Assembly: GCF_028283785.1 (NCBI RefSeq)
Contig: NZ_JAPWKB010000008.1
Coordinates: 272,788-336,787, forward strand
Direction: 5' to 3'
Length of the DNA: 64,000 nucleotides
Source: Paraburkholderia sp.
GTDB lineage: Bacteria; Pseudomonadota; Gammaproteobacteria; Burkholderiales; Burkholderiaceae
The translations under genes were made by a program, and so were the position numbers. Shown here one piece after another: positions 26,341 to 34,664 of this stretch (positions are counted from its first letter, which is position 1; every line of letters begins with the position of its first letter). The notes beneath the pieces are model-generated. The model saw only the letters and a list, made by a program, of their open reading frames with translations. It had not been told where the DNA came from and searched no databases.

Positions 26341-26396
26341 ACGTCAACGATCAGCTCCTTGAGCCAACGCATTTCGACAGTCATGGCAGCAACGCC

Positions 26397-27086
26397 ATGA
26401 CTGGTTTTTTGGAGGAGATATATTCTCTGAATCTCGTCCACGATCGCACAAGAGAGAACACGAGCCTTCACACGTACATCCTGTTCGTCGGCGCGAGCTT
26501 TGTTTTGTGCCTTGTGCCAGGCCCAGATATGCTGTTTCTGCTTGGACGGACGGTTGCCCAGGGACGGACGGCGGGCTTATGCGCCGCACTCGGAATCAAT
26601 CTTGGGGCTTACGTGCACTTGCTTGCCGCGGTCACCGGTCTCTCCGCGCTCGTATTGACATCAGCGACAGCGTTCACCGCCGTGAAGCGGCTGGGCGCTG
26701 TATACCTGCTTTATTTAGGGCTTGGCGCATTGCGTTCAAAGGGAAGCATTGCTTTTCCCGTAGGCGACGCCCGGACGAAGGCTTTGCGGCTAATTTTCTG
26801 GCAAGGCTTCCTTAGTGATGTTTTGAACCCTAAAGTCGCGCTGTTTTACATTGCATTGCTTCCACAGTTCATGAGCGCGCATGACCCAAACCCGGTGAAG
26901 CATCTCGTCGCGTTGGGCATAACGGGCAATATGGTTGGCATTGCGACGAGCATCATCTATGTGTTTATCGCTGCTGGAATGACAAGCGCACTTCGCCGCA
27001 ACCGGGCTATCTCTTCCTGGTTGAGCAAGGCGATGGGGGCTCTGTTTGTTGGACTGGGATTGAGGTTGGCAGCAGAGAAAATTTGA
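26397..27086 (+). CDS. LysE/RhtB-family amino-acid exporter
   Basis: About 229 residues, six membrane segments, and the LysE/RhtB signature FVGASFVLCLVPGPDMLFLLG near the N-terminus, then GLCAALGINLGAYVHLL and GFLSDVLNPKVALFYIALLP, a highly conserved LysE motif. Family proteins export amino acids such as threonine, homoserine or leucine. The start is uncertain: ATG 26397 is used, giving about 27 residues before the usual family start; no strong ribosome site is seen. Not in an obvious operon. Confidence 0.8.
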   Translation: MTGFLEEIYSLNLVHDRTRENTSLHTYILFVGASFVLCLVPGPDMLFLLGRTVAQGRTAGLCAALGINLGAYVHLLAAVTGLSALVLTSATAFTAVKRLGAVYLLYLGLGALRSKGSIAFPVGDARTKALRLIFWQGFLSDVLNPKVALFYIALLPQFMSAHDPNPVKHLVALGITGNMVGIATSIIYVFIAAGMTSALRRNRAISSWLSKAMGALFVGLGLRLAAEKI

Positions 27087-27293
27087 TCCAGGTCTCCCTG
27101 CGCCAGCGCATGAACAGTTGCCGCGCGAAGGGCGCGACGGTGCTGGAAAAACCGTTCGAGACCGGCCGTGACTGCGGCGACTCCTTCGAATGTCGACAGT
27201 CTGGAATGAATTCCGACTGACTCTTCGTGACCGGGTGGCGACATCCTCAACGACCGTTACTTTCAGGCTATCTTCGGGGCACATCGAGCACGG

Positions 27294-28151
27294 TTACCGG
27301 CCTGCACTCAGTTCCTGCTGTCGCCGCGCTCGCGCTTCCTCCTCAAGACGTGTCTCTTCGAGTTCCTGCAGCACGCCGTCGAGGTCCACAGGTCGCGTGT
27401 CGACTTCGATGCGGCCGGTCAGTTCGGCATCGACATGCAGCCGTCCTGCTTCGAAGAGCGCCCAGATCTCCGCGCCATAACTCGTTGTGAGAATTTGCGG
27501 TGCAAACCGTCCGAAGTACGTGGCAAGGTTGTCGACGTCTCGCGCGAGCATCGATGCGGCTTCGTTGTTGCCGGCGGCGTCAACGGCCTGCGGCAGATCA
27601 ATGATCACTGGCCCGTTCGCTGCCAGCAGGATGTTGTATTCCGAAAGGTCGCCGTGGATCACCCCTGCGCAGAGCATGCGGACAACCTGGTTCAGCAGCT
27701 GCGCGTGCAGTTCGAGGGCGCGGGCTTCGGTCAGATCGACATCGTTGAGCCGTGGTGCGACGTCACCCACTTCGTCGATCACCAACTCCATCAGCAACAC
27801 GCCGTCTGTACAGATATAGGGTTGCGGCACGCGCACACCTGCGTTGGCGAGCCGGAACAGCGCGTCGACTTCAGCGTTCTGCCATGACTCTTCCTGCATC
27901 TGACGGCCGTAGCGCGTACCTTTTTCCATTGCCCGCGCTTGCCGGCTGTTCTTGACCTTGCGACCGTCCCGGTACGACGCGGCTTGCCGAAAACTACGCT
28001 GCTTCGCGTCTTTATATACCTTGGCGCAACGCACCGATTCGCCGCTGCGCACGACGTAGACTGTTGCCTCTTTGCCGCTCATCAGCTGGCCGATGACTTC
28101 ATCGATAAGTCCTTCTTCGAGAAGCGGTGCGAGTCGTTTGGGTATTTTCAT
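27294..28151 (-). CDS. RIO-family serine/threonine protein kinase
   Basis: A 285-residue atypical kinase of the RIO1 type. The nucleotide loop is SGKEATVYVVRSG (~25-37), the ATP-binding Lys is in RCAKVYK, the catalytic loop is VIHGDLSEYNILL with Asp168 and Asn173, and the metal-binding Asp185 is in IIDLPQAV. The C-terminal ~40 residues are charged and helical. RIO kinases are best known from archaeal and eukaryotic ribosome biogenesis; bacterial members are widespread, but their substrates are not known. It is transcribed alone, convergent with the LysE gene. Confidence 0.87.
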   Translation of the reverse strand: MKIPKRLAPLLEEGLIDEVIGQLMSGKEATVYVVRSGESVRCAKVYKDAKQRSFRQAASYRDGRKVKNSRQARAMEKGTRYGRQMQEESWQNAEVDALFRLANAGVRVPQPYICTDGVLLMELVIDEVGDVAPRLNDVDLTEARALELHAQLLNQVVRMLCAGVIHGDLSEYNILLAANGPVIIDLPQAVDAAGNNEAASMLARDVDNLATYFGRFAPQILTTSYGAEIWALFEAGRLHVDAELTGRIEVDTRPVDLDGVLQELEETRLEEEARARRQQELSAGR

Positions 28152-28636
28152 ACGATGGTCGGCCGTGAATGGCCCGCAGAGGTATGCGCGACCGACAAAC
28201 CGGTGAATCGAGCAGCCGGTGCTGGCGGCCGTAAGCTTGCTGCGTGGCAGATGAATGAAGTCATGCCGGATTATACGGGTGGCCGAGGACGAGCCGACGC
28301 AAATGTCCGGCGACTGCGTAGATGCATTGCGCCCCAGTTCCAGACCGCTCGCTGCCTGGCACGACGGGCAGCAGCCGATCCTGAACTGGCGTTCAACCTC
28401 GGTCTACTGCGACGACCGCTTTGGGAATGACAACTGCCCTTAAGGGGAGTCCACGTCGATAACCATATGGCGTACTCCGCAAGCCAGGTGGCGCCATCTG
28501 CATATTTTTAGCGACGTGAGTGGTCTAGACTGATTCCATGCTCACGAACACCCGATGAGCGTGCTGTCCATCTTCAATTTTGAAGCAGGGTATGGCGTTC
28601 AATCACTTCACCATCCATGCGATGGAGGGACAAAAT
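28152..28636. other. Long gap between RIO kinase and aldehyde dehydrogenase genes
   Basis: No supported coding frame. It must contain the divergent promoters of the two genes. The last part has the GGAGGG ribosome site (28624-28629) of the aldehyde dehydrogenase. I see no strong dyad or repeat. Confidence 0.45.
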
Positions 28637-30052
28637 ATGAAACTCATCAGCTCGCACTACATCAACGGCGAATTTGTTGAATCGCACGGCAAGGAAACCT
28701 TTGACCTGATCAATCCCTCTACGCAAGAAGTGATCGGGCGCGTTACGCTCGGCGACGAGGAGGATACGCGGCGTGCCATCGCCGCTGCGAAGGAGGCTTT
28801 TAAGAGTTACTCGAAATCCGCTCCCGAGGAACGCGCTGAATATCTCCAGCGCCTGCACGATGCTCTTATAGCGCGTGCCGGTGAGCATGCCCAGGCGCTG
28901 GTTCAAGAGTACGGTGGGCCGTCGCAGATGGCACAGTTCCTGGTGCAGGTGGCGGCCGAAGCCATTTTGAGTGCAAAAAACGCCTTGAACGAAGTCGAAT
29001 TCAAGAAGATGGTTGGCCGCACGGAAGTGTCATTGCAACCCGTTGGCATTGCCGGGCACATCACGCCCTGGAACGCGAACATCCTGTACTTCTTCAACAA
29101 GGCATCGGCTGCCCTGGCGGCTGGATGCACGGTCGTCACCAAGCCCAGTGAAATGAGTGCTTTGCAGACGCAATTGATCATGGAGTGTGTGCATGAGGCA
29201 AAAATTCCGGCCGGACTGATCAACATCGTCAATGGTCGTGGCGACGTGGTGGGTGCCGAGATCACCCGCAACCGCGATGTCGCCAAGATTTCCTTCACCG
29301 GCTCGACCGGCGTGGGCAAAACCATCGCCCGTGACGCAGCAGCGACGCTCAAGCGGGTGACCTTGGAGCTGGGTGGCAAATCTCCCCACATAATTTTGGA
29401 AGATGCCGAGCTCGAACAGGTGATCCCATTCGTTCTGTCCAGCGGCTTCATGAACAGCGGGCAAGCTTGCATCGCGGGAACTCGCGTGCTGGTGCCGGAA
29501 AGCCGTGCCGATGAAATTAAGGCGGCTTTGAAGCACGCGGTCGACCAGCATCTCAAGGTCGGACTTCCGCAAGATGCGGGCACGGCCATCGGGCCGATGG
29601 TGTCGAAGATCCAGTACGAACGCGTTCAAGGGTATATCAACAAGGGAATCGCCGAAGGCGCCGAAGTCGTGGCCGGCGGCCCGGGCCATCCCGCCGGGCT
29701 GGAGGGTGGCAATTTTGTGAAGCCGACCTTGTTCGCGAATGTGACCAACGACATGGCGGTAGCCCGCGAAGAAATCTTCGGCCCAGTGTTGTGCCTCATC
29801 ACCTACAAGACCGTGCAGGAGGCGATCGCTATCGCCAACGACACGCCCTATGGGCTTGCCGGCTATGTGAGCGGCTCCGATTACGATCATGCCAAACGGA
29901 TCGCTGATCAGATCGAGGCCGGTACGGTCTCGATTAACGCGTTCAACAACAATCCCGCAGCTCCATTTGGTGGTTTCAAGCAATCGGGACTCGGCCGGGA
30001 AAACGGCGTGTACGGCATCCAGTCGTACATGGAATACAAGTCGATTTCCTGA
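28637..30052 (+). CDS. Aldehyde dehydrogenase family protein
   Basis: A 471-residue NAD(P)-dependent aldehyde dehydrogenase. GHITPWNANILYFFNKASAA is the Asn-containing active-site region, FTGSTGVGKTI the cofactor loop, Glu244 in LELGGKSP the general base, Cys278 in NSGQACIAGTR the nucleophile, and EEIFGPVL and GGFKQSGLGRE the closing motifs. The start at 28637 has GGAGGG at ideal spacing; the frame is open to 28580. The next gene, 26 bp on, is an AraC regulator that may control it. The substrate is probably a small aliphatic or aromatic aldehyde. Confidence 0.9.
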   Translation: MKLISSHYINGEFVESHGKETFDLINPSTQEVIGRVTLGDEEDTRRAIAAAKEAFKSYSKSAPEERAEYLQRLHDALIARAGEHAQALVQEYGGPSQMAQFLVQVAAEAILSAKNALNEVEFKKMVGRTEVSLQPVGIAGHITPWNANILYFFNKASAALAAGCTVVTKPSEMSALQTQLIMECVHEAKIPAGLINIVNGRGDVVGAEITRNRDVAKISFTGSTGVGKTIARDAAATLKRVTLELGGKSPHIILEDAELEQVIPFVLSSGFMNSGQACIAGTRVLVPESRADEIKAALKHAVDQHLKVGLPQDAGTAIGPMVSKIQYERVQGYINKGIAEGAEVVAGGPGHPAGLEGGNFVKPTLFANVTNDMAVAREEIFGPVLCLITYKTVQEAIAIANDTPYGLAGYVSGSDYDHAKRIADQIEAGTVSINAFNNNPAAPFGGFKQSGLGRENGVYGIQSYMEYKSIS

Positions 30053-30078
30053 AGCCGTCAAGTAGGCCAGGCGAGACC

Positions 30079-31098
30079 ATGAAAAATCGGGTGGCAGACA
30101 AGATCAGGCTTCCCGACGCATTCTGGGAAGGCATCAAACGCGCGGGACTGTCGCGGGCTGAGGTGGTGCGCGATGCGCGAATTCCGCTCGCCATCGTGCG
30201 CGATCAGGCGGCGCTGTCCACGGCGCAATTCTTTGCGCTTTGGCAAGTGCTGGTCGAGCTCAGCGGCGATCCCGCGATTGGTCTGCGCATCGCCACCGGA
30301 CTGGAAGCCGCCGTGATGCCGCCTTCCTTCATGGCGGCCTACCACGCTCGCGACTTCCGCGATGCCTTACAGCGCGTGGCGCGCTTCAAACGCCTGTGCG
30401 CGCCCGAGGAGGTGCGCATCGAGGAGCAGGAGGATCGCGGTGAAGTCGTCGTTGCCTGGTTGCATGCTGAAGAGCAAGCGGCCCCGCCTGCGCTGGTGGA
30501 CGCCACGCTGGCGTCGCTGATGGAGTTGGGTCGCCGGGGCACGGCCACACCCATGTCCGCGCTGGTTGTCGAGCTGGCACGCCCCGGAGTCGCCCGCGCC
30601 GGCTACGAGCAGTATTTCGGCTGTCATGTGCGTTTTGGTGCCGAGCGGGATTGCCTCACCTTCCGCCGTGCTGATCTCGACAGGGCTTTCGCGAGCTACA
30701 ACGCCGAACTGCTCGACATCCTGATTCCCGAACTGGACCGGCGACTGGACCAGCATACCTCCAGCGCCTCCCTTGCCGAGCAGATCCGCTGGGTCTTGCG
30801 GCGGCGACTCACGGCCGGCCGCCCCGACATCCGCTCGGTCGCTATCGAACTGGCCATGAGCGAGCGTTCCTTGCAGCGCAAGCTGACCGACGAAGGGCTA
30901 ACCTTTCAGAGCCTGCTCAGCGAAACGCGCCATCAATTAGCGCTGGAATATCTGGCTGATCCCACGCTGGCGCTCATCGAAGTGGCCTATATGCTCGGTT
31001 ACGAAGATCAGAACTCCTTCTTCCGTGCCTTCCGCCAATGGGAAGAGCTGACCCCGGCAGTATGGCGGGCTGCGGCACTCGCGAAGGAAGCCACATGA
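30079..31098 (+). CDS. AraC-family regulator with arabinose-binding-domain-type N-terminus
   Basis: A 339-residue regulator of the OruR/ArgR-like AraC subgroup, with an N-terminal PF12625-type domain (~20-205, containing GDPAIGLRIATGLE and FRDALQRVARF) and a C-terminal double HTH (~235-330, with SVAIELAMSERSLQRKLTDE and EVAYMLGYEDQNSFFRAFR). It follows the aldehyde dehydrogenase gene closely and ends in an ATGA overlap with a truncated epimerase frame, so the three were once one unit. The ligand is unknown. Confidence 0.87.
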   Translation: MKNRVADKIRLPDAFWEGIKRAGLSRAEVVRDARIPLAIVRDQAALSTAQFFALWQVLVELSGDPAIGLRIATGLEAAVMPPSFMAAYHARDFRDALQRVARFKRLCAPEEVRIEEQEDRGEVVVAWLHAEEQAAPPALVDATLASLMELGRRGTATPMSALVVELARPGVARAGYEQYFGCHVRFGAERDCLTFRRADLDRAFASYNAELLDILIPELDRRLDQHTSSASLAEQIRWVLRRRLTAGRPDIRSVAIELAMSERSLQRKLTDEGLTFQSLLSETRHQLALEYLADPTLALIEVAYMLGYEDQNSFFRAFRQWEELTPAVWRAAALAKEAT

Positions 31099-31193
31099 AA
31101 TTCCTGATCTTTGGCGCCAGCGGGATGGCTGGCCCGGGAGTGCTGCACGAATATCTAGCGACTTCCGATGTCGACCACTGCCGCCGAGGCTAA
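31095..31193 (+). pseudogene. NAD-dependent epimerase, N-terminal stub
   Basis: The ATG overlaps the AraC stop (ATGA), with GAAGGA upstream. It encodes MKFLIFGASGMAGPGVLHE, the first Rossmann strand and glycine loop of an epimerase/NmrA-type protein, and stops after 32 residues at 31191-31193. Intact relatives are about 220 residues, so the gene is truncated here. Confidence 0.65.
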
Positions 31194-31534
31194 GGACATT
31201 ATTCGCATGACTCGCGGATACCAACTTCTGATCTAATTGCCGCAATGATCAAAGCCAATGCTGATTGTCGGAGAAGCCGACAAAGCAACATTTCTCCTGG
31301 CCAACCGAATGGCGGTTTTATGAGCGGAGCCGACGTCTGATCGGCCGAGCGACGCGACGGGCGGATGACGCTTCCTGGCCGACTACCGCCCGATTCGACT
31401 GGCGGTGGTCGACCCAGTGTGTGGAAACGCGATTTCTGCCCATGAGCGGGTAATTGGCGTACAGGTCGATCGAGTTTGATGCGGCGAGCTTGCCCTAATC
31501 GAACATCGCGAGCACAACACAGCCCCTCGGGGCC
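31194..31534. other. Gap without a supported gene
   Basis: Short frames only, between the epimerase stub and the IS1182-type relic. Probably rearranged sequence; no motif recognised. Confidence 0.4.
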
Positions 31535-32079
31535 TTAGCTTCCAGCCATTTTCATGGCCTTCATCGTCCCTGCAACGCCAGGTATGTTCATGACCCGCTT
31601 CAGGTTATAGGCCAACCGCTGAAGGCTCATTTCCGTACTCCGCTGGACCGGTAAACCCGCGGATTCATGTCATGCTCGACGGTCGTGAATCGAAGGATGG
31701 CTCGCTCACCAGCAGGGCATCGATACACATTACTTTTTGCCACGTAGACAAAGTCGGCCTTGCTGAACAGACCTTTCTTCCGCGACGCGGAAGTAAGGGA
31801 GTTGGGAACGTATGCGCTGATGTCGTTCAGATCGCATGCCCGTATCTCCGGGCCGCTGAAGTAACCTCGATCAGCAACAACCTTCAGCTTTGGCTTGCCC
31901 ATCGCGTCCTTCGCAGATACCGCCATTCTGCTGAGTTGGCCGTGATCGTTTCCAGCGTTCGTTACTTCGTGCTCAACGATCAGATGATGCTTCGTGGCTA
32001 CGGCGGCCTGAACGTTGTAGCCGACTATGCCGGAGCCTCTTCCGCTTGTTGCCATGGATCGTGCGTCGGGATCCGTCAT
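31535..32079 (-). mobile_element. IS1182-family transposase remnant, internally deleted
   Basis: The minus frame reads MTDPDARSMATSGRGSGIVG, YNVQAAVATKHHLIVEHEV, then VVADRGYFSGPEI and DFVYVAKSNVYRCPAGE, the central DDE core of an IS1182-type transposase. It then breaks; a second frame, 31630-31535, reads STEMSLQRLAYNLKRVMNI and ends GTMKAMKMAGS with a stop at 31535-31537, the normal C-terminus. The sequence between (Cys-rich and last catalytic Glu region) is deleted and the N-terminal domain is missing. Terminal repeats were not found. Inactive. Confidence 0.8.
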
Positions 32080-32210
32080 CGACAGTATCGGAGTGGTTCG
32101 CCAGGCGTGTCAGAACACTTGATCGTCAAGGTTACATGGAAAGTAACCCAGAGAAAGTGGCGCCGACTACCCAGGGCGCCTGCATAGACGCTCAAGTTCA
32201 TCTCACCGCT

Positions 32211-33560
32211 TTAGCTTGCAGGCATGCCTTCCAGAGCATTCATCGCGGCCTGTATGCCATCCAAGACCGTGTCCGCTACCCGTTCAGAGAACCCTGCGGG
32301 AAGTTCGGCCCTCACTTTCGCAATGACCTCTGGTGTACGGGCGATAAGCTCCTGCAAGAGCGGCTCTGCATCATCTCCATAGCCGACTTTCCGTGCCGTG
32401 CTGTTGAAGTGTCTGCGTTCGATTTTATTCACGTGATAGTGCTTGTTCTTTCCGAGTAGGGCCATGGCCAGCTTGATATCGTGGTCCGCCCACTGATTTG
32501 GGCCGGTGCCCATAACCGGGTAGCCAGACATCACGTCGTACATGGGCGTGAGTCTGAAGCGTCCAGCGCCGCCAGCGAGCAACTGGATGCTGAAGTTTTT
32601 CGCATGACCGTCTGTTGCCCGCATCGCCCAGAAAATGATTTGTGATGCCATGAGCGTGCGCATGTCTTCCTGCGCTTGTTGTGACTGCTTCAGCAGTGTG
32701 AAGATCGTCATAAGTCCCGGGCCACCTTCATTCTCGTATTTGAGGAGGGGCGAGGTGCCGGTTGCCTGGCAGAAGTCCTCCTGGACCAGCCGGAATAGCT
32801 GCGCGCCACTGTGGGAGATCGCTCGGTCAAAACGCTCAACAACCAGCACCCGTTGCGAGCCAAATGTCGCAATCGCTGCTTCGGCCGTGGGCAGTCCGTA
32901 AGCCTTGAGTAGTCGCAGACACAGCCATTCATTGTCGACCGACGTGCTGAAGTCGGCCTGACGTCCACCAACCATGCCGATCGGCAGCTTGAAGATGTGA
33001 GTCGTAGGCGTTGCGCCGCGTGGCTTCATCCATTGACCATCCCACCACAGAAACGCATCCTTCTCCTGGGCGCCAGCCAGCGAAATCCGGAAGTCGTCAT
33101 CGGGGTCCGCTGTCGCAGCAAACCGTTCCGGGCTGATGACTTCGAGCAGGTGTCGCTCGATTGCGTCATCGTCAACGACAACGCCCTCGATCCTGTCGGT
33201 TCCCTCCGGGACCGCTCCGTCCGGCAAGAGTTGCAGGGCGCCGACGCAGTCACGTCCAATAGCGGCGAGAAGGTCGAATGCGTCGATGGAGCCTGTCTTG
33301 AATCGCGCCGCCACCCGCCTGCGAATCGCGTCGCTGTCGGGTAACAGACCCTCGAAATAGTGAGAGACGCTATCGCCCCTTAATGGCCGCTGGTGGAGAT
33401 TGAATGGCAAAGACAGGGAGATAGGGCGGCCGCGGCTCGAATACTGCCAGTCGGCATCGTACTGAAGTTCACTGTCTCCGTTGACGTTGATGGTCCAGCG
33501 CCCGACGTATTCGCCGTTGGCCCACAGGGAGAGCGTCTGGGTATGAGAGCGGCGTGCCAT
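32211..33560 (-). CDS. hipA: HipA-type serine/threonine kinase toxin
   Basis: A 449-residue HipA with an N-subdomain (~8-115, with HYFEGLLPDSDAIRRRVA), a loop RISLAGAQEKDAFL with Ser160 equivalent to the autophosphorylated Ser of E. coli HipA, VVERFDR, the catalytic RATDGHAKNFS (Asp317, Asn322) and the metal-binding YDVMSG (Asp342). E. coli HipA phosphorylates GltX and causes growth arrest and persistence. All kinase motifs look intact. The start at 33560 is one base after the hipB stop, so the genes are translationally coupled. The frame is open to 33620 only because it overlaps hipB. Confidence 0.92.
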   Translation of the reverse strand: MARRSHTQTLSLWANGEYVGRWTINVNGDSELQYDADWQYSSRGRPISLSLPFNLHQRPLRGDSVSHYFEGLLPDSDAIRRRVAARFKTGSIDAFDLLAAIGRDCVGALQLLPDGAVPEGTDRIEGVVVDDDAIERHLLEVISPERFAATADPDDDFRISLAGAQEKDAFLWWDGQWMKPRGATPTTHIFKLPIGMVGGRQADFSTSVDNEWLCLRLLKAYGLPTAEAAIATFGSQRVLVVERFDRAISHSGAQLFRLVQEDFCQATGTSPLLKYENEGGPGLMTIFTLLKQSQQAQEDMRTLMASQIIFWAMRATDGHAKNFSIQLLAGGAGRFRLTPMYDVMSGYPVMGTGPNQWADHDIKLAMALLGKNKHYHVNKIERRHFNSTARKVGYGDDAEPLLQELIARTPEVIAKVRAELPAGFSERVADTVLDGIQAAMNALEGMPAS

Positions 33561-33561
33561 C

Positions 33562-33825
33562 TCACCATTCCGGTTCGTTGTTTGAGTCGACTGTCTCCCG
33601 TTCCCCGAGGCGTAATTCAAGTCCGATGGCTGAGCACCAGCTCAACAGTTGCTGGAAGCTGAGTTCGCCGGCGTTCTTCTCAAGGTAAGAGATGCGGTTC
33701 TGGCTCAAGCCGACGCGCTGCGCCACCTGTGCCTGAGTGAGCTTGCGGTGCTTGCGCGAAGCCACGAGCAGTTGACCAAGCTGCGGAGCGGTCACGAGGA
33801 GCTGGGAAATTGACTTGGCTGGCAT
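33562..33825 (-). CDS. hipB: HipB-type antitoxin / Xre-family repressor
   Basis: An 87-residue Xre-type HTH protein: LGQLLVASRKHRKLTQAQVA with QRVGLSQNRISYLEKNAGE as the recognition region, followed by a short strand, and a C-terminal tail ending EPEW. HipB dimers neutralise HipA and repress the operon. The gene is first in the operon. Its promoter (TTGACA / TAGACT) and five HipB-like operators lie directly upstream. The SD is weak (GGATAT, which is also part of the first operator). Confidence 0.92.
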   Translation of the reverse strand: MPAKSISQLLVTAPQLGQLLVASRKHRKLTQAQVAQRVGLSQNRISYLEKNAGELSFQQLLSWCSAIGLELRLGERETVDSNNEPEW

Positions 33826-33830
33826 ATAAA

Positions 33831-33951
33831 TATCCGCTATTCGGCTATCTGTAGTCTAGCCGAATATCGGATAATGTCAATTTAGCCGATATTCAGATTT
33901 ATCGAAATTAGCTGATATTCGGATATAACGAGATTATCCGGGACTCGGCTA
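33831..33951. promoter_or_regulatory. Array of five HipB operators with hipBA promoter
   Basis: Five 17-bp near-palindromes start at 33831, 33857, 33883, 33909 and 33935, exactly 26 bp apart. They are TATCCGCTATTCGGCTA, TAGCCGAATATCGGATA, TAGCCGATATTCAGATT, TAGCTGATATTCGGATA and TATCCGGGACTCGGCTA (pattern TA[GT]CCG-N5-CGG[AC]TA). On the minus strand TTGACA (33880-33875) and TAGACT (33858-33853) form a sigma70 promoter with 16-bp spacing, and operator 2 fills its spacer. E. coli hipBA has similar TATCC-N8-GGATA operators. Confidence 0.85.
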
Positions 33952-34224
33952 TCGTTCGGAGAGCGCCGTGATGCCTTGCGCGTAAGCCGGTCCCGCGATT
34001 GTCTGCCATTCCAGACGCTCGCTCAGTCGTGAAGTAGCCTATCCCTCTACGTCGATGAGCAGGTACGTGTTGTCGCGATCGAATCGGCATAGCCAGTCAC
34101 CGATTGCGTCACCAGTTCTTGCCAGGTGTAAGCGCAACTCGCCGGGGCCGTCTCCAATCAGGCAATCGGTTGAACGCGTTGATCCCGACTTGCATCGCGG
34201 TGCCATGCAATGAGTGGTTGAGGC
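33952..34224. other. Sequence between hip operators and AraC relic
   Basis: A minus frame reads LIGDGPGELRLHLARTGDA then IGDWLCRFDRDNTYLLIDVE before an in-frame stop. It looks coding-derived but matches no family I recognise. It probably marks an eroded gene into which hipBA was inserted. Confidence 0.35.
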
Positions 34225-34470
34225 ATGGTCGAAGCATTCCGGTCACGAAACGCCGTAGAGGCAACTGAGCCAGAGAAGCCAGGCATGCTGGCCGGTCTCG
34301 CTGATCAACAACTCGCGCATGCATTGCGCGAAATTCACGCCGACATTGCACGGCATTGGACTGTTGCCGCGATGGCGATGACGGCCGGAATGTCCCGCTC
34401 GGTCTGCGAGCGCATTCAGCACGGCGTTCAGTCGCGCCGTCGGAGGTTTACCAGCACGTTATGCAAATAG
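34225..34470 (+). pseudogene. AraC-family regulator (cupin type), C-terminal fragment
   Basis: The frame reads LADQQLAHALREIHADIAR then HWTVAAMAMTAGMSRSV, typical of the linker and first HTH of cupin-type AraC regulators. A frameshift near 34410 moves the homology to the next frame (ASAFSTAFSRAVGGLPARYA) and the second HTH is lost. No start or ribosome site. A relic. Confidence 0.6.
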
Positions 34471-34664
34471 AAAAAAGTCGCACGGCGACGAGGGTTGAGA
34501 AATCGCGACTGCGGCGCGGAGCGATGATTAGTGTGGATCACTAGAGAGCGGACGAAGCTTGATGCGGTGACAGGTCAGGAGGCCCGTTTTGCGTGCTCGC
34601 TGAAAGCTGTGTAAAGGAACGGGTGTTGCTGTGTCTGAATCGATCTCTTTTTGCGGAGCAGACC

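Noticed and set aside
27087..27290. Glyoxalase/VOC-like fragment (AKGATVLEKPFE in the plus strand)
   Set aside because: Only about 15 residues look VOC-like, with no continuation into the usual DPEGN motif; insufficient to call a relic.
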